A stretch of 64,000 nucleotides of DNA from Actinomyces johnsonii. GTDB lineage: Bacteria > Actinomycetota > Actinomycetes > Actinomycetales > Actinomycetaceae. The DNA lies in NCBI RefSeq assembly GCF_006546835.1, contig NZ_VICB01000019.1:127070-191069 (forward strand). Reading direction: 5' to 3'. Shown here one piece after another: positions 26,717 to 35,518 of this stretch; position 1 is the stretch's first letter; each line of letters begins with the position of its first letter. The notes beneath the pieces were generated by a model. It had not been told where the DNA came from, ran no database searches, and was given only the letters and a program-made list of their open reading frames with translations. Position numbers and translations under genes: made by a program.

Positions 26717-28372
26717 TCAGGAGTAGAGCTTCTCCATCTCGACCTCGATCTCCTCCAGGGACTTGTCCTTGGTCTCCGGCATGATCTTGAACAGGATGAC
26801 GGCCACGACCAGGTTGAGCACACCGTAGATGGTGTAGGTGACGCCGCCGCCCAGGGTCTCCATCATGGGCGGGAAGGTCCAGGTGATGATGGCGTTGGCG
26901 GTCCACATGCAGAAGATCGCCGTGCCGTTCATGATGCCGCGGACGTTGGCCGGGAAGATCTCACCCATCATCGTCCACACGATCGTGCCGTTGGAGGACT
27001 GCACGATGAGCATGAAGACGGACATGAGCCCCAGGATGAGATAGGCGGCCCAAGCGGGCGGGGTGGTGTGGCTGGCCATGTGAGGGGCGATGAAGAACTG
27101 GAAGGTCGCGGCGATACCCAGCAGGGTGACGCCCACGCCGATGACGTCGCCGATGAGCACCTGGCGACGGCGGAACTTCAGGATGAGCCAGATGCCGATG
27201 GCCGAGCCGATGACCGACATGACGCCGTTGGCCACCTGGGCGGTGATGGACGCGGAGGTGGACATGCCGGCGTACTCCAGCACCTTGGGGGCGTAGTACA
27301 TGACGGTGTTGACGCCGGTGGTCTGGTTGACCACGGCCAGGAAGATGCCGACCAGGAGCAGCTTGCGCAGCCAGGGTGTGGCCATGACATGGCTGAAGCC
27401 CTTGCGCTGGGACTCCTCCTGCTTCTCGTGCTGACGAGCCTCGACCATCTCCATGATCTCGTCCTCGATGGAGCCGTCCTTCTCCGGGACGCGCACGCGC
27501 TTGAGGGAGCCGATGGCGTCGTAGAGGCGCTCCTTGGCCAGGTACCAGCGCGAGGACTCGGGCATGAGTCGGATCCCGATCCACAGGGCCACGGCCGGGA
27601 TGGAGCACAGGACCAGCATGTAGCGCCAGGCCTCGCCGTTACCGGCGCTGATGCTGAGCTGGTCGAGGAAGGCGTGGTACTCGGCCCCGCTCATTGAACC
27701 GCCCTTGGAGGCCTGGAGCTTGGTGATCTCATCGAAGACGTAGGTGCCTGGGGAGAAGTGCCCGCTGGGGTCGTTGGCGATGGTGATCTTCGGGCCGCCC
27801 TGGAGGGAGTTGATGATGGCGTTCATCGAGAAGGCGAGCAGCTGACCGGTGACGATCATGAGCTGGTCGATGGCCACGATGGAGCCGCGAATGCGTTTGG
27901 GCGCCGTCTCCGCCAGGTAGACGGGGACCGTTGCGGAGGCGGCGCCGACGGCGAAGCCTAGGATGACGCGGAAGGGGTACATGACCCACACGTTGGGGGC
28001 GATGGTGGTTCCGATCGCGCCGATGAAGAACAGGGCGGCCAGGACCGTGATGTTGTGCCGCCGGCCCCAGCGGTCCGACATGAGCCCGCCCAGCAGCGCG
28101 CCCAGCGCGGCGCCGACCAGCAGGGTGCCGCCGATGGCGCCTTCCTCAAAGGAGGTCAGCTGAAGGCCCTTGGCGTCGAAGGGCATGTACATGTACGGCA
28201 GGGCGCCGGAGATGACGCCGGTGTCGTAGCCGAAGAGCAGTGAGCCGAGTGTGGCCACGGCGGCGATGGCGACGACGCCGCGGTGCTTGCCCGATGGCGG
28301 GGTGTCGGCCACCGCCTTGCTGAGCTCTTCTCTGGTGAGTCCGCGCAGGGACGTCGTGACTCCCTGTGACAT
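26717..28372 (-). CDS. iolT: Myo-inositol-type MFS sugar porter (first copy)
   Basis: 551 aa, 12 membrane segments, starting at ATG 28372 with GAGGAG upstream. Sugar-porter marks: LGSLLFGYDTGVISGALPYM, DRWGRRHNI, AETAPKRIRG, PESSRWYLA, NQTTGVNTVMYYAP and the end MPETKDKSLEEIEVEMEKL. The GYDTGVI...ALPYM pattern and a long loop between segments 5 and 6 are typical of actinobacterial IolT-like inositol transporters. It lies downstream of an oxidoreductase gene on the same strand, with a hairpin in the 112-base gap. A second close relative is at 46278. Confidence 0.9.
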   Translation of the reverse strand: MSQGVTTSLRGLTREELSKAVADTPPSGKHRGVVAIAAVATLGSLLFGYDTGVISGALPYMYMPFDAKGLQLTSFEEGAIGGTLLVGAALGALLGGLMSDRWGRRHNITVLAALFFIGAIGTTIAPNVWVMYPFRVILGFAVGAASATVPVYLAETAPKRIRGSIVAIDQLMIVTGQLLAFSMNAIINSLQGGPKITIANDPSGHFSPGTYVFDEITKLQASKGGSMSGAEYHAFLDQLSISAGNGEAWRYMLVLCSIPAVALWIGIRLMPESSRWYLAKERLYDAIGSLKRVRVPEKDGSIEDEIMEMVEARQHEKQEESQRKGFSHVMATPWLRKLLLVGIFLAVVNQTTGVNTVMYYAPKVLEYAGMSTSASITAQVANGVMSVIGSAIGIWLILKFRRRQVLIGDVIGVGVTLLGIAATFQFFIAPHMASHTTPPAWAAYLILGLMSVFMLIVQSSNGTIVWTMMGEIFPANVRGIMNGTAIFCMWTANAIITWTFPPMMETLGGGVTYTIYGVLNLVVAVILFKIMPETKDKSLEEIEVEMEKLYS

Positions 28373-28389
28373 AGGGGGTCTCCTCTCAG

Positions 28390-28413
28390 CCCTGCGGCGA
28401 CAGTGCCGCAGGG
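28390..28413 (-). terminator. Hairpin between oxidoreductase and iolT
   Basis: CCCTGCGGC-GACAGT-GCCGCAGGG, a perfect 9-bp stem, between the end of the 28485 gene and the start of iolT. It may act as an attenuator within an operon or as a terminator. Confidence 0.5.
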
Positions 28414-28484
28414 GGTTGTAGTGATAGGTAGTGATGGTGGGAAAGATGGGGTGAGCCGGCTTGGCTCGGAGCACTCGGCGCGTC

Positions 28485-29681
28485 TCAGGCGTCGAAGGTG
28501 GTCCGGCCCTCGACGCGGGGCACCTTGTGCCACTGGCCGTCGGCGGCCGAGGCGACGACAGCCTCGTCGACCTCTGCGGCGCACCAGGCGTCGGCGGCCG
28601 AGGGGGCGACCTGCTTGCCGGTGATGATCGACTCGATGAACTGAGCGGCCTCGATGGCCTTCATGTCGTCGAAGCCCATGGAGGTGCCGATGGCTGGTTG
28701 GAAGCGCTGCCACTGGCCCCACTGGGGGCCGGCCATGGCGCGGGTGTAGCCGTGGGAGGCGCCGCCGTCGAGCACGGGGCAGATCTCCAGCTCGTTGAGG
28801 CGCTCGAAGTTCCAGCGGGCCGAGCCCTTCGTGCCGTAGACCTCGACGACGTACTCGGCGCGCGGGCCCACGCTGACGCGGGAGGACTCCATGGTGCCGA
28901 CGGTGCCGTTCTCGAAGCGCACCAGCATGGAGACGTAGTCTTCGTTCTCCACCGGGCCCACTTCATCGCCGATCTCGAAGCCGGAGTGGCCGATGCCCAT
29001 CTTGGTGGGAATGGGGCGCTCGGTGATGAAGGTGTCGGTGACCGCGGTGACCGAGGCGATACGCCCCACGATGTACTGGGCCAGATCCGCGCCGTGGCTC
29101 ATGAGATCGGGCACGACGCCGGCCCCGGCCTTCTCCTTTGAGGCCCGCCAGGTCAGGGGGCCCAGGGGGGAGGAATTGTAGTCAGCGATGAACCACACGC
29201 GAACGTTGGTGATGCGGCCGAGCTCGCCGCCGCGCACCAGGGAGCGCAGGTACTCGATCGCCGGGGTGTGGCGGTAGTTGAAGCCGACGGCGGTGACGAG
29301 GTCCGCCTTCTCGGCGGCCTGGGCGATCTCGCGGGACTGTGCGGCACTGACCCCCATGGGCTTTTCGATCCAGAAGGGCTTGCCGGCCTTGACGGCCGCA
29401 AGGGCCATCTCATGGTGGAGGAAGTTGGGGGCGCAGATGGAGACGGCCTCCACCTCGGGGTCGGCCAGCAGATCGTGGTAGTCGGCGTAGGCGCGCTCGA
29501 AGCCCAGATTGTCCACCGCCTCCTGACGCACCTGGTCCACCGGATCGGCGGCCGCAACCAGACGCGGGACCACGCCCAGCTCGGGGAAGCGCTCGGCGAT
29601 GGCGCGGTAGCTGCGGGCATGGAGCCGCCCCATCCATCCCAGGGAGATGACTCCGAGGCTCAATATTCTCTTGTCGGTCAT
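28485..29681 (-). CDS. Gfo/Idh/MocA oxidoreductase of the inositol regulon
   Basis: 398 aa from ATG 29681 (AGGAACGTT upstream). Nucleotide fold LGVISLGWMGRLHARSYRAI (serine in the usual G-x-G-x-x-G spacing), catalytic block PFWIEKPMGVS, then FNYRHTPAIEYLRSLV and MSHGADLAQYIVG. Its promoter carries the GntR-type operator, and it is followed by iolT, so it should act on an imported inositol or a relative such as scyllo-inositol. Which isomer and which cofactor cannot be told from sequence. Confidence 0.86.
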   Translation of the reverse strand: MTDKRILSLGVISLGWMGRLHARSYRAIAERFPELGVVPRLVAAADPVDQVRQEAVDNLGFERAYADYHDLLADPEVEAVSICAPNFLHHEMALAAVKAGKPFWIEKPMGVSAAQSREIAQAAEKADLVTAVGFNYRHTPAIEYLRSLVRGGELGRITNVRVWFIADYNSSPLGPLTWRASKEKAGAGVVPDLMSHGADLAQYIVGRIASVTAVTDTFITERPIPTKMGIGHSGFEIGDEVGPVENEDYVSMLVRFENGTVGTMESSRVSVGPRAEYVVEVYGTKGSARWNFERLNELEICPVLDGGASHGYTRAMAGPQWGQWQRFQPAIGTSMGFDDMKAIEAAQFIESIITGKQVAPSAADAWCAAEVDEAVVASAADGQWHKVPRVEGRTTFDA

Positions 29682-29773
29682 AACGTTCCTTTCCGACAAC
29701 ACTGTCGGCTGCTGCGTGTGTGGAAGTACGTCCGGAAGACCCGGGAAGCACCCGTCGTTAATGACGTCACAGG

Positions 29774-29803
29774 AACATATCAGAGTGACTTTGTCCTGAC
29801 AAG
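29774..29803 (-). promoter_or_regulatory. Promoter and GntR/IolR-type operator of the 29681 gene
   Basis: TTTGTCCTGACAAG at 29790-29803. On the minus strand the half site TTGTCA (29802-29797) is a -35 box, followed by a 17-base spacer and TATGTT as -10 (29779-29774). This is the same architecture as at iolE, about 95-120 bases before the start codon. Confidence 0.78.
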
Positions 29804-29810
29804 ATGAAAG

Positions 29811-29830
29811 TTGGATGAAAGTTCATCCAA
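29811..29830. promoter_or_regulatory. 20-bp perfect palindrome in the divergent region
   Basis: TTGGATGAA, AG, TTCATCCAA: nine-base arms with a two-base centre, eight bases from the GntR-type operator. It lies between the oxidoreductase gene (minus) and the LacI gene (plus). Likely a second regulator's operator, the divergent LacI protein being the first candidate (inference). Confidence 0.5.
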
Positions 29831-30079
29831 TGTGACCCGGGATGTTGGTCGGACCTGCCCGAGTGGCCTTCATCCGCCTGCCGGTGCAGGGTGCGCGCTG
29901 CTCGACCGTATTGCGGGTGCGGTCCGGGCGGGCTGATTGCGGGCCTACGAGTGGCCATCTACCTGCTGAAACGGCGTCGTCGGATAGGATGGGGCGAACG
30001 GTGCCCGAGGTCGGGTGCCGGGTCTCGCGCAACATGCGGGATCGGTAGGCACAACGGTGTGGGAAGGGAGGCATTTGCG

Positions 30080-31135
30080 GTGAAGGAACTTCGAGGGCGC
30101 GGTGGCAGGGTCACGATCAGGACCGTGGCCGAGCACGCCGGCCGTTCCATCTCCACCGTCTCGGCGGCACTCAACGGCTCCGACGGCGTCGCCGAGAAGA
30201 CCCGCGAGGAGATCCTGCGCATCGCCGCCGAGCTCGGTTACCAGGCGGACCCGCGCGCCCAGTTCCTGCGCCGTAGCCACACCGGGCTCATCGGGGCCAG
30301 TTTCGCCATCGGGCAGGCCTATCAGGGACTCGTTGTGGACGGGCTCTACCAGGCGGCCTCCAACCTGGGGCACGGTCTGGTCCTGGCTACCTCCACCCCG
30401 CACCGGGACGTGGCCGATGGACTGCGCGCCCTGCTGCTGGAGCGCTGCGAGGGGCTCGCCCTCGTCGACCCCGATATCCCGGTGGATGCCCTGGCCCGCA
30501 TCGTGGGTCGTACTCCGGCGGTCGTCATCGGTACCACCACCGAGTTGAGTGACGTCGACGAGATCCACTCCCGCGACGACGTCGGCATCCAGCTGCTCGT
30601 CGATCATCTCGCAGGTACCGGGCGGCGTCGTATCACCCATGTGGACGGTGGGGAAGAGACCTCGGCGAAGCGACGGGTCGAGCGCTTCGGCCAGGCCATG
30701 GAGCAGCGCGGACTGGGGGGCACCATCCGGGTGGTGCCCGGGGGAGGCGATGAGAACAGTGGTGCCAGAGCGGTCCACCACCTCATCGAGTCCGGTGAGC
30801 TGCCCGAGGCCTTGCTGTGCTTCAACGACCATTGCGCCGTCGGGGCTCTCATGGAATTGCGCCGTCAAGGCGTACGCGTCCCGCAGGACGTGGCTGTCAC
30901 CGGCTATGACGGCATCCCGGTGACAGCGGCTACGGCCTTCTCTTTGACCACAGTGCGTCAGAATGCCGGTCTCATCGCCGAGGTGGCGGTGCGGGCGCTG
31001 CTGACCCGCATGCACCCGGATCAGGATGGCCGGATCCCCGCGGAGGTGGCCTGCGAGGACCGGCGCCTGGGCGGCCGCCTCTATCGGGTGGTGCCCGACC
31101 TGGTCGTCCGGGACACGACGGCCCGCGCCGCGTGA
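30080..31135 (+). CDS. LacI-family transcriptional regulator
   Basis: 351 aa from GTG 30080, chosen because GGGAGG lies eight bases before it; the frame is open much farther upstream but without a site. Helix-turn-helix VTIRTVAEHAGRSISTVSAALNG, hinge TREEILRIAAELGYQADPRAQFL, ligand domain (GLIGASFAIGQAYQGLVVDGLYQAA ... VAVTGYDGIPVTAATAFSLTTVRQNA). A -10-like TAGGAT is at 29984-29989. It is transcribed with the aldose epimerase downstream (150-base gap) and away from the inositol oxidoreductase. The ligand is unknown. Confidence 0.88.
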   Translation: MKELRGRGGRVTIRTVAEHAGRSISTVSAALNGSDGVAEKTREEILRIAAELGYQADPRAQFLRRSHTGLIGASFAIGQAYQGLVVDGLYQAASNLGHGLVLATSTPHRDVADGLRALLLERCEGLALVDPDIPVDALARIVGRTPAVVIGTTTELSDVDEIHSRDDVGIQLLVDHLAGTGRRRITHVDGGEETSAKRRVERFGQAMEQRGLGGTIRVVPGGGDENSGARAVHHLIESGELPEALLCFNDHCAVGALMELRRQGVRVPQDVAVTGYDGIPVTAATAFSLTTVRQNAGLIAEVAVRALLTRMHPDQDGRIPAEVACEDRRLGGRLYRVVPDLVVRDTTARAA

Positions 31136-31285
31136 ACCGTGGGAGTCGAAGTGTGAGCGCCGGAGCAAGCCGCGTACCGCTGGCCGCATCTGAGGCCGCA
31201 GGTCGGAGCGTGAGTGGCGTACGGTGATGCCAACCATCATGCCAATACCGTGGGGCGCAGGCCCCCGCACACTGGGACAGGAACC

Positions 31286-32248
31286 ATGATCAACGGAGAA
31301 CTCATCGACCTGGTTGCCGGCGACTACGAGGCGCGCATCGCCTCATCGGGCGCCATGCTCGTTCATCTGCGACGGCAGGGACGCGACCTCATCATGCCCT
31401 TCGACGCTGAGGCCACGTTGCCCGCCGGCTGGCAGGGCAAGACCCTGCTGCCGTGGGCCAATCGCATCGCCGGGGCCCGCTACGACTACGGCGGAACCGA
31501 GTTCCTCGTGGCCTGCAACGAGCCTGCCAGCGGCTCTGCCCTCCACGGCCTGGCCGGTTGGATGGACTGGCAGGTCGTCGACGACGATCCCTCCGGGCCT
31601 GATGACGGCGCGCCCCGCAGCCGGGTGGTTCTTGAGCTGAGCCTGCTCGCCTCCTACGGCTACCCGTGGAGCCTGGAGGCCAGCGCTCGCTTCCAGCTCG
31701 ATGGCGAGCGGGGCCTGAGCGTCACGGTGACGGCCACCAACGTCGGTGCGGCGCGTCCGGCCCCTCCGGTCCCCGGCGCCCCGGAGGCCGACGGCGACCT
31801 CGCCCCCGCCCCCTACGGCGTCTCCTGCCACCCCTATCTGACTCGCTCGGTGCCCCTGGATGACTGCGTCCTGACCATTCCGGCGGCCGAGGTCCTCGAT
31901 GTCGACGAGCGCATGGCGCCTACCCGGCGGCGCAGCGTGGAGGGCACCGACTGGGACTGGCGCCAGGGCCGGCTCGTCGGCGCCACCCAGACGGACAACG
32001 CCTACACCGCCCTGCCCGAGGGTACCTGGCAGGTGAGCCTGCGCGGCGGGCAGGGAAACCGTGCCGTCGTCATGAGCTCGGACGCCCCCTGGGTGCAGGC
32101 CTACACCGCTGACGAGCTTTCCCGGCCCGGCGTGGCCATCGAGCCCATGACCTGCCCGCCCAACGCCTTCAACAGCGGGGAGGGCCTCGTCGCCCTGGCG
32201 GTGGGGCAGTCCCACTCCTTCACCTATCGACTGCACGAGGAGGATTGA
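31286..32248 (+). CDS. Aldose 1-epimerase family protein
   Basis: 320 aa from ATG 31286 (GGACAGGA upstream). GalM-like beta-sandwich protein: LPWANRIAGARYDYGG, LHGLAGWMDWQV, the conserved SCHPYLT with histidine, DNAYTA, and the catalytic-glutamate end GVAIEPMTCPPNAFN. Such enzymes mutarotate free sugars. An insertion rich in proline and alanine (about residues 160-180) precedes the SCHPY block. Linked to the LacI gene rather than to the inositol genes; it may handle a hexose taken up by another route. Confidence 0.88.
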   Translation: MINGELIDLVAGDYEARIASSGAMLVHLRRQGRDLIMPFDAEATLPAGWQGKTLLPWANRIAGARYDYGGTEFLVACNEPASGSALHGLAGWMDWQVVDDDPSGPDDGAPRSRVVLELSLLASYGYPWSLEASARFQLDGERGLSVTVTATNVGAARPAPPVPGAPEADGDLAPAPYGVSCHPYLTRSVPLDDCVLTIPAAEVLDVDERMAPTRRRSVEGTDWDWRQGRLVGATQTDNAYTALPEGTWQVSLRGGQGNRAVVMSSDAPWVQAYTADELSRPGVAIEPMTCPPNAFNSGEGLVALAVGQSHSFTYRLHEED

Positions 32249-32290
32249 GCGGGCAACGGGCTGCCGGGCCCGGCTACATTGGGAATGCAC

Positions 32291-32330
32291 GGTGGGCGTC
32301 GTCGAGATGGATCGCTCGACGACGCCCACC
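32291..32330. terminator. Bidirectional terminator between aldose epimerase and iolG
   Basis: GGTGGGCGTCGTCGAG with its exact complement around the loop ATGGATCG: a perfect 16-bp stem between two convergent genes. Confidence 0.88.
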
Positions 32331-32361
32331 GGCGTCTACAGGCGCGCGCTTCGCCCGAGTG

Positions 32362-33351
32362 TCAGTTCAGGCGCACGGGCTGGCCGGAGTGAGCAGACTC
32401 CGTGGCGGCCTCGGCCAGGCGCAGGGCGGCGATGGCGTCGCCGATGCCGGTGGGAGGCGTGGTGCCGGCCTCGACGGCCTCGATGAAGGCGCTCAGCTCG
32501 ATGCGGTAGGCGTCGGCGTAGCGCTCTAGGAAGAAGTCGAGGTAGGGCTCCTGGGCGTCGGTGACCTCGCCGTTGGACAGGCGCACTGTGGTGGCGCGAA
32601 TGTTCTCGGCGAACAGGGCGCCCTCGCGCCCGGAGGCCTCCAGGCGCTGGTCGTAGCCAGAGGAGCAGTGGCGGTTGTTGATGATGGTGGCCACGGCGCC
32701 CGAGGCGGCCTTGAGGGTGACGACGGCGGCGTCGAAGTCGCCGGTGTCCTTCAGTGCCGGGTCGAGGTTCTGGCCGGCGGCGTAGACCTCCTCGATCTCG
32801 CCCAGGAAGAAGCGGGCGGTGTCGAAGTCGTGGATGGTCATGTCGCGGAAGATGCCGCCGGAGACCTTGATGTACTCCGCTGGCGGGGCGGCCGGGTCGC
32901 GGCTGATGATGGTCAGCTGCTCGATGTCGCCGATCTTGCCGGCCTCGACCGCGGCGCGGGCGGCGGCGAAGCTGGGGTCGAAGCGGCGGTTGAAGCCGAA
33001 CATGACGGGCACCTCGACGGCGTCGAGCTCGGCCTGGGCGGCCTCGACGTCCTTCATGTCCAGGGCGATCGGCTTCTCGCACAGCACCGCCTTGCCCGCC
33101 TTGGCGGCGGCCAGCAGGTGGGGGATGTGCAGCGGTGTGGGTGAGCCGACGATGACGGCGTCGATCTCGGGGTCGGCGAAGACCTCCTCGGCGTCCTTGC
33201 AGGACCGAGCCCCGTAGTCGGCGGCGAGCTTCTCGGCGGCGTCCCCGAAGGGGTCGCAGACCAGCGCGAGACGGGCCTGGGGGTGGGCGGCGATGGTCTT
33301 GGCGTGGACGTGGCCGATGCGGCCGGCGCCGATGACGGCGATGGAGAGCAT
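32362..33351 (-). CDS. iolG: Inositol 2-dehydrogenase (IolG)
   Basis: 329 aa from ATG 33351 (GGAGCAAGG upstream). Nucleotide fold AVIGAGRIGHVHAKTI, VGSPTPLHIPHLLAAAKAGK, catalytic lysine in VLCEKPIALD, FGFNRRFDPSF and the active-site D/H pair in GGIFRDMTIHDFDTARFFLG, the pattern of classical myo-inositol 2-dehydrogenases. It oxidises myo-inositol to 2-keto-myo-inositol with NAD, the first step of the pathway. It is second in a minus-strand pair with the transaldolase (185-base gap). Of the four Gfo/Idh/MocA genes in the window this is the best match to IolG. Confidence 0.9.
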   Translation of the reverse strand: MLSIAVIGAGRIGHVHAKTIAAHPQARLALVCDPFGDAAEKLAADYGARSCKDAEEVFADPEIDAVIVGSPTPLHIPHLLAAAKAGKAVLCEKPIALDMKDVEAAQAELDAVEVPVMFGFNRRFDPSFAAARAAVEAGKIGDIEQLTIISRDPAAPPAEYIKVSGGIFRDMTIHDFDTARFFLGEIEEVYAAGQNLDPALKDTGDFDAAVVTLKAASGAVATIINNRHCSSGYDQRLEASGREGALFAENIRATTVRLSNGEVTDAQEPYLDFFLERYADAYRIELSAFIEAVEAGTTPPTGIGDAIAALRLAEAATESAHSGQPVRLN

Positions 33352-33536
33352 CCTTGCTCCTTCTGCGTGTGAGTGCGTGTCTGGGTTGGTGTCTGAACTG
33401 CGGTCAGTGGCGGGATGGGCGGGTCGACGACGCGCGGAACGTGTCTGAGCGCGCCGCGGCCCGCTCCGGTGCGGCGGATGTCGCCGGTGGCCGCCCGGGT
33501 TCCCACCGGGACCCGGGTCGGCCGGATCGGGTCCGA

Positions 33537-34613
33537 TCAGGGCTGGGGCATGATGACGTCGCGCACCAGGGCGTCCAGGTCGGCGTCGGCCTGGAGGAAT
33601 CCGCGCAGGGTGCGGCGAGTGGCGCCGAAGGAGTCGAACTCCTCGGGGGTCATGCCATCGGGCTCGTAGGCGCGCACGAACTCGGGAATCGACAGGAGCG
33701 TCTCCATGATCTCGGGAGCCACGGGCTCGTCGATGCGCTCGACGACCTTGTAACCGGAGTCGTTGATGAGCTTCTGCCAGGCGAAGGGCGGGGAGACGAC
33801 CAGATCGCCGCCGACCAGCTCGGACCACTGCAGCACGTTGCGGAAGGCGGCCGACAGCACGCGGGCGCGCAGGCCGCGGGCCTGGAACTCCTGGTAGGCG
33901 CGCTTGAGGGCGGCCACGCCGCCCCACTCCAGGTGGCCGGGGTCGAGGAAGAGCTTGTCCCGCTTGGCCACGATCTTGAGCCAGTCGTCCAGGCGACCGC
34001 CCATGAGGGTGACGACCGGGCCCATGGTGGAGACGTCCTTGCCCTCGGCCTCGCGGCGCTTGAGACCGCGCTCGATGGCCTCACCGGTGGCCACGGCCTG
34101 GGGCACCGAGAAGGAGACCGTCACGTTGACGGACACGCCGCGGTAGGTGGCGTCCTCGATGGCCTTGACGCCCACGGAGGTGGCGGGAATCTTGACGATG
34201 ATGTTCTTGGCGAGGTTCGAGAACTCCTCGGCCTGGTCGGCCAGGGCCTTGGCGCTGCGGGCCAGGCGCGGGTCGGTCTGCATGGACAGACGGCCGTTGC
34301 GCCCCTTGTGCTCTTCGAAGACGGGCTCGAGCAGCTTGGCCGCCTCGATGCTCATCTCGCGCACGACCTGCCAGCCGATCTCGGACTCGGTGGCCTCGGG
34401 CATCTCCTCGGCGAGCTCGGCGATGCGGGGGAGCCACACGTCCTTGCGCTGGTTGATGCAGGTGTAGGCGATGGTGGGGTTGCAGGTGGCGCCCACGCCG
34501 CCGAAGGAGATGGACTGGCGCAGCTCGTCGGGGTCGGCCGAGTCGTTCCACAGTGCGGTGGGCGTGTTGCGGGCGGCGTCGAGAAGGGGGCCGGGGGTGT
34601 ATTCGATACTCAT
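33537..34613 (-). CDS. Transaldolase-family protein in the inositol regulon
   Basis: 358 aa from ATG 34613; an ATG at 34640 in frame is an alternative. Transaldolase-type TIM barrel: LWNDSADPDELRQSISFGGVGATCNPTIAY at the N-terminus (landmark; GATCNPT is the family signature), MQTDPRLA, the Schiff-base lysine in NIIVKIPAT, VNVTVSFSVPQAVA, and VLSAAFRN. The length is that of a divergent 'transaldolase family' rather than of pentose-pathway TalB. It has its own promoter with the GntR-type operator and precedes iolG, so a role in inositol or a related polyol is implied; the reaction is unknown. Confidence 0.82.
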   Translation of the reverse strand: MSIEYTPGPLLDAARNTPTALWNDSADPDELRQSISFGGVGATCNPTIAYTCINQRKDVWLPRIAELAEEMPEATESEIGWQVVREMSIEAAKLLEPVFEEHKGRNGRLSMQTDPRLARSAKALADQAEEFSNLAKNIIVKIPATSVGVKAIEDATYRGVSVNVTVSFSVPQAVATGEAIERGLKRREAEGKDVSTMGPVVTLMGGRLDDWLKIVAKRDKLFLDPGHLEWGGVAALKRAYQEFQARGLRARVLSAAFRNVLQWSELVGGDLVVSPPFAWQKLINDSGYKVVERIDEPVAPEIMETLLSIPEFVRAYEPDGMTPEEFDSFGATRRTLRGFLQADADLDALVRDVIMPQP

Positions 34614-34678
34614 CTGTTCTGTGCTCTCTTTCGGGTTCATCCGCGCAGGCGTCCTTGCAGCCGCGGTCCGGTAGCCCT

Positions 34679-34724
34679 ATTGAAGTGTGCTCAGCGCCAT
34701 CTGTCAACAAATTGTCAGGACAAA
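34679..34724 (-). promoter_or_regulatory. Transaldolase-iolG promoter with GntR/IolR-type operator
   Basis: The operator ATTGTCAGGACAAA at 34711-34724 contains the exact 12-mer TTGTCAGGACAA. Three bases downstream on the minus strand is a consensus -35 TTGACA (34707-34702), then 17 bases and TTCAAT (34684-34679). Here the operator lies just upstream of the -35 box instead of overlapping it. Confidence 0.72.
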
Positions 34725-34765
34725 GTTTCCTGAGAATGGCGACGGCGCCTGCGCCGGCGTGAGAG

Positions 34766-35518
34766 CTAGCTCGAAAACAGGGACGTCTCGAAGGTGTAGC
34801 GCGAGGCGCGGTAGATGTGCTGTCCGTACTCGATGACGCGACCCGACTGGTCGTAGGTGATACGGGTGGCGGTCAGTAGAGCGGTACGGCGGCGTTCGTG
34901 GAGCAGTTCGGCCTCGCGGGTGGTGGCGTTGCGGGCCCCGATGGTCTGCTTGGCGGTGGTGGGGACGATGTCCTTGGCGCGCAGAAGGTCGTAGAGGCCG
35001 CCGGCCTCCAGCTCTTCGAGGGTGGGGGCGACGGCTGCCGGCATGAGGTTGGACAGGACGGCGATCGGCTCGCCGTCGGCGCAGCGGATGCGGGTGCAGG
35101 ACACGACGGCGGTGCCCTCCTCGACCTCGAGGTGCTCGGCGTCATCGGCATCGGCTTCGTGTTCGGTGTAGTCCAGCACGTTAGTGGAGGTCTCGTGGCC
35201 GGCTGCGGACAGATCCGCCAGCAGACTGGTCAGCTGCATCGGCCGGTGGACGTGCATGGGGGAGACGATCGTGCCCACGCCCCGACGGCGCTTGACCAGG
35301 CCGCGGTCCACCAGGTGCTGGAGGGCCTGGCGCGCCGTGGGACGGGAGACCTCTAGGCGCTTGGCCATCGACAGCTCGTCCTCGAGTCGGGCGCCGGCCG
35401 GCAGTGTGCCGTCGAGGATGAGGGAGGCCAAAGGCTCGGAAATTTGCGTGTGCAGCGGCGTCTTGGAGCCGCGGTCGATTGTGATGTTGAGGGCGAAAGG
35501 GGATGCTGAGTCGGACAT
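34766..35518 (-). CDS. GntR-family regulator with UTRA domain, candidate inositol regulator (IolR)
   Basis: 250 aa from ATG 35518. Winged helix-turn-helix at about 10-80 (TPLHTQISEPLASLILDG, ARLEDELSMAKRLEVSRPTARQALQHLVDRGLVKRRRGVGTIV), then a UTRA effector domain of the HutC/FarR type (LTSLLADLSAAGHETSTNVLDY ... VVSCTRIRCADGEPIAV ... YGQHIYRASRYTFETSLF). It sits divergently from iolC-aldolase-iolB-iolD and is the only GntR gene in the window. The palindrome TTTGTC-N2-GACAAA repeated at nine units is of the kind HutC-type GntR proteins bind, and matches the IolR motif of Corynebacterium as I recall it. That it binds these sites is inference. Confidence 0.88.
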   Translation of the reverse strand: MSDSASPFALNITIDRGSKTPLHTQISEPLASLILDGTLPAGARLEDELSMAKRLEVSRPTARQALQHLVDRGLVKRRRGVGTIVSPMHVHRPMQLTSLLADLSAAGHETSTNVLDYTEHEADADDAEHLEVEEGTAVVSCTRIRCADGEPIAVLSNLMPAAVAPTLEELEAGGLYDLLRAKDIVPTTAKQTIGARNATTREAELLHERRRTALLTATRITYDQSGRVIEYGQHIYRASRYTFETSLFSS

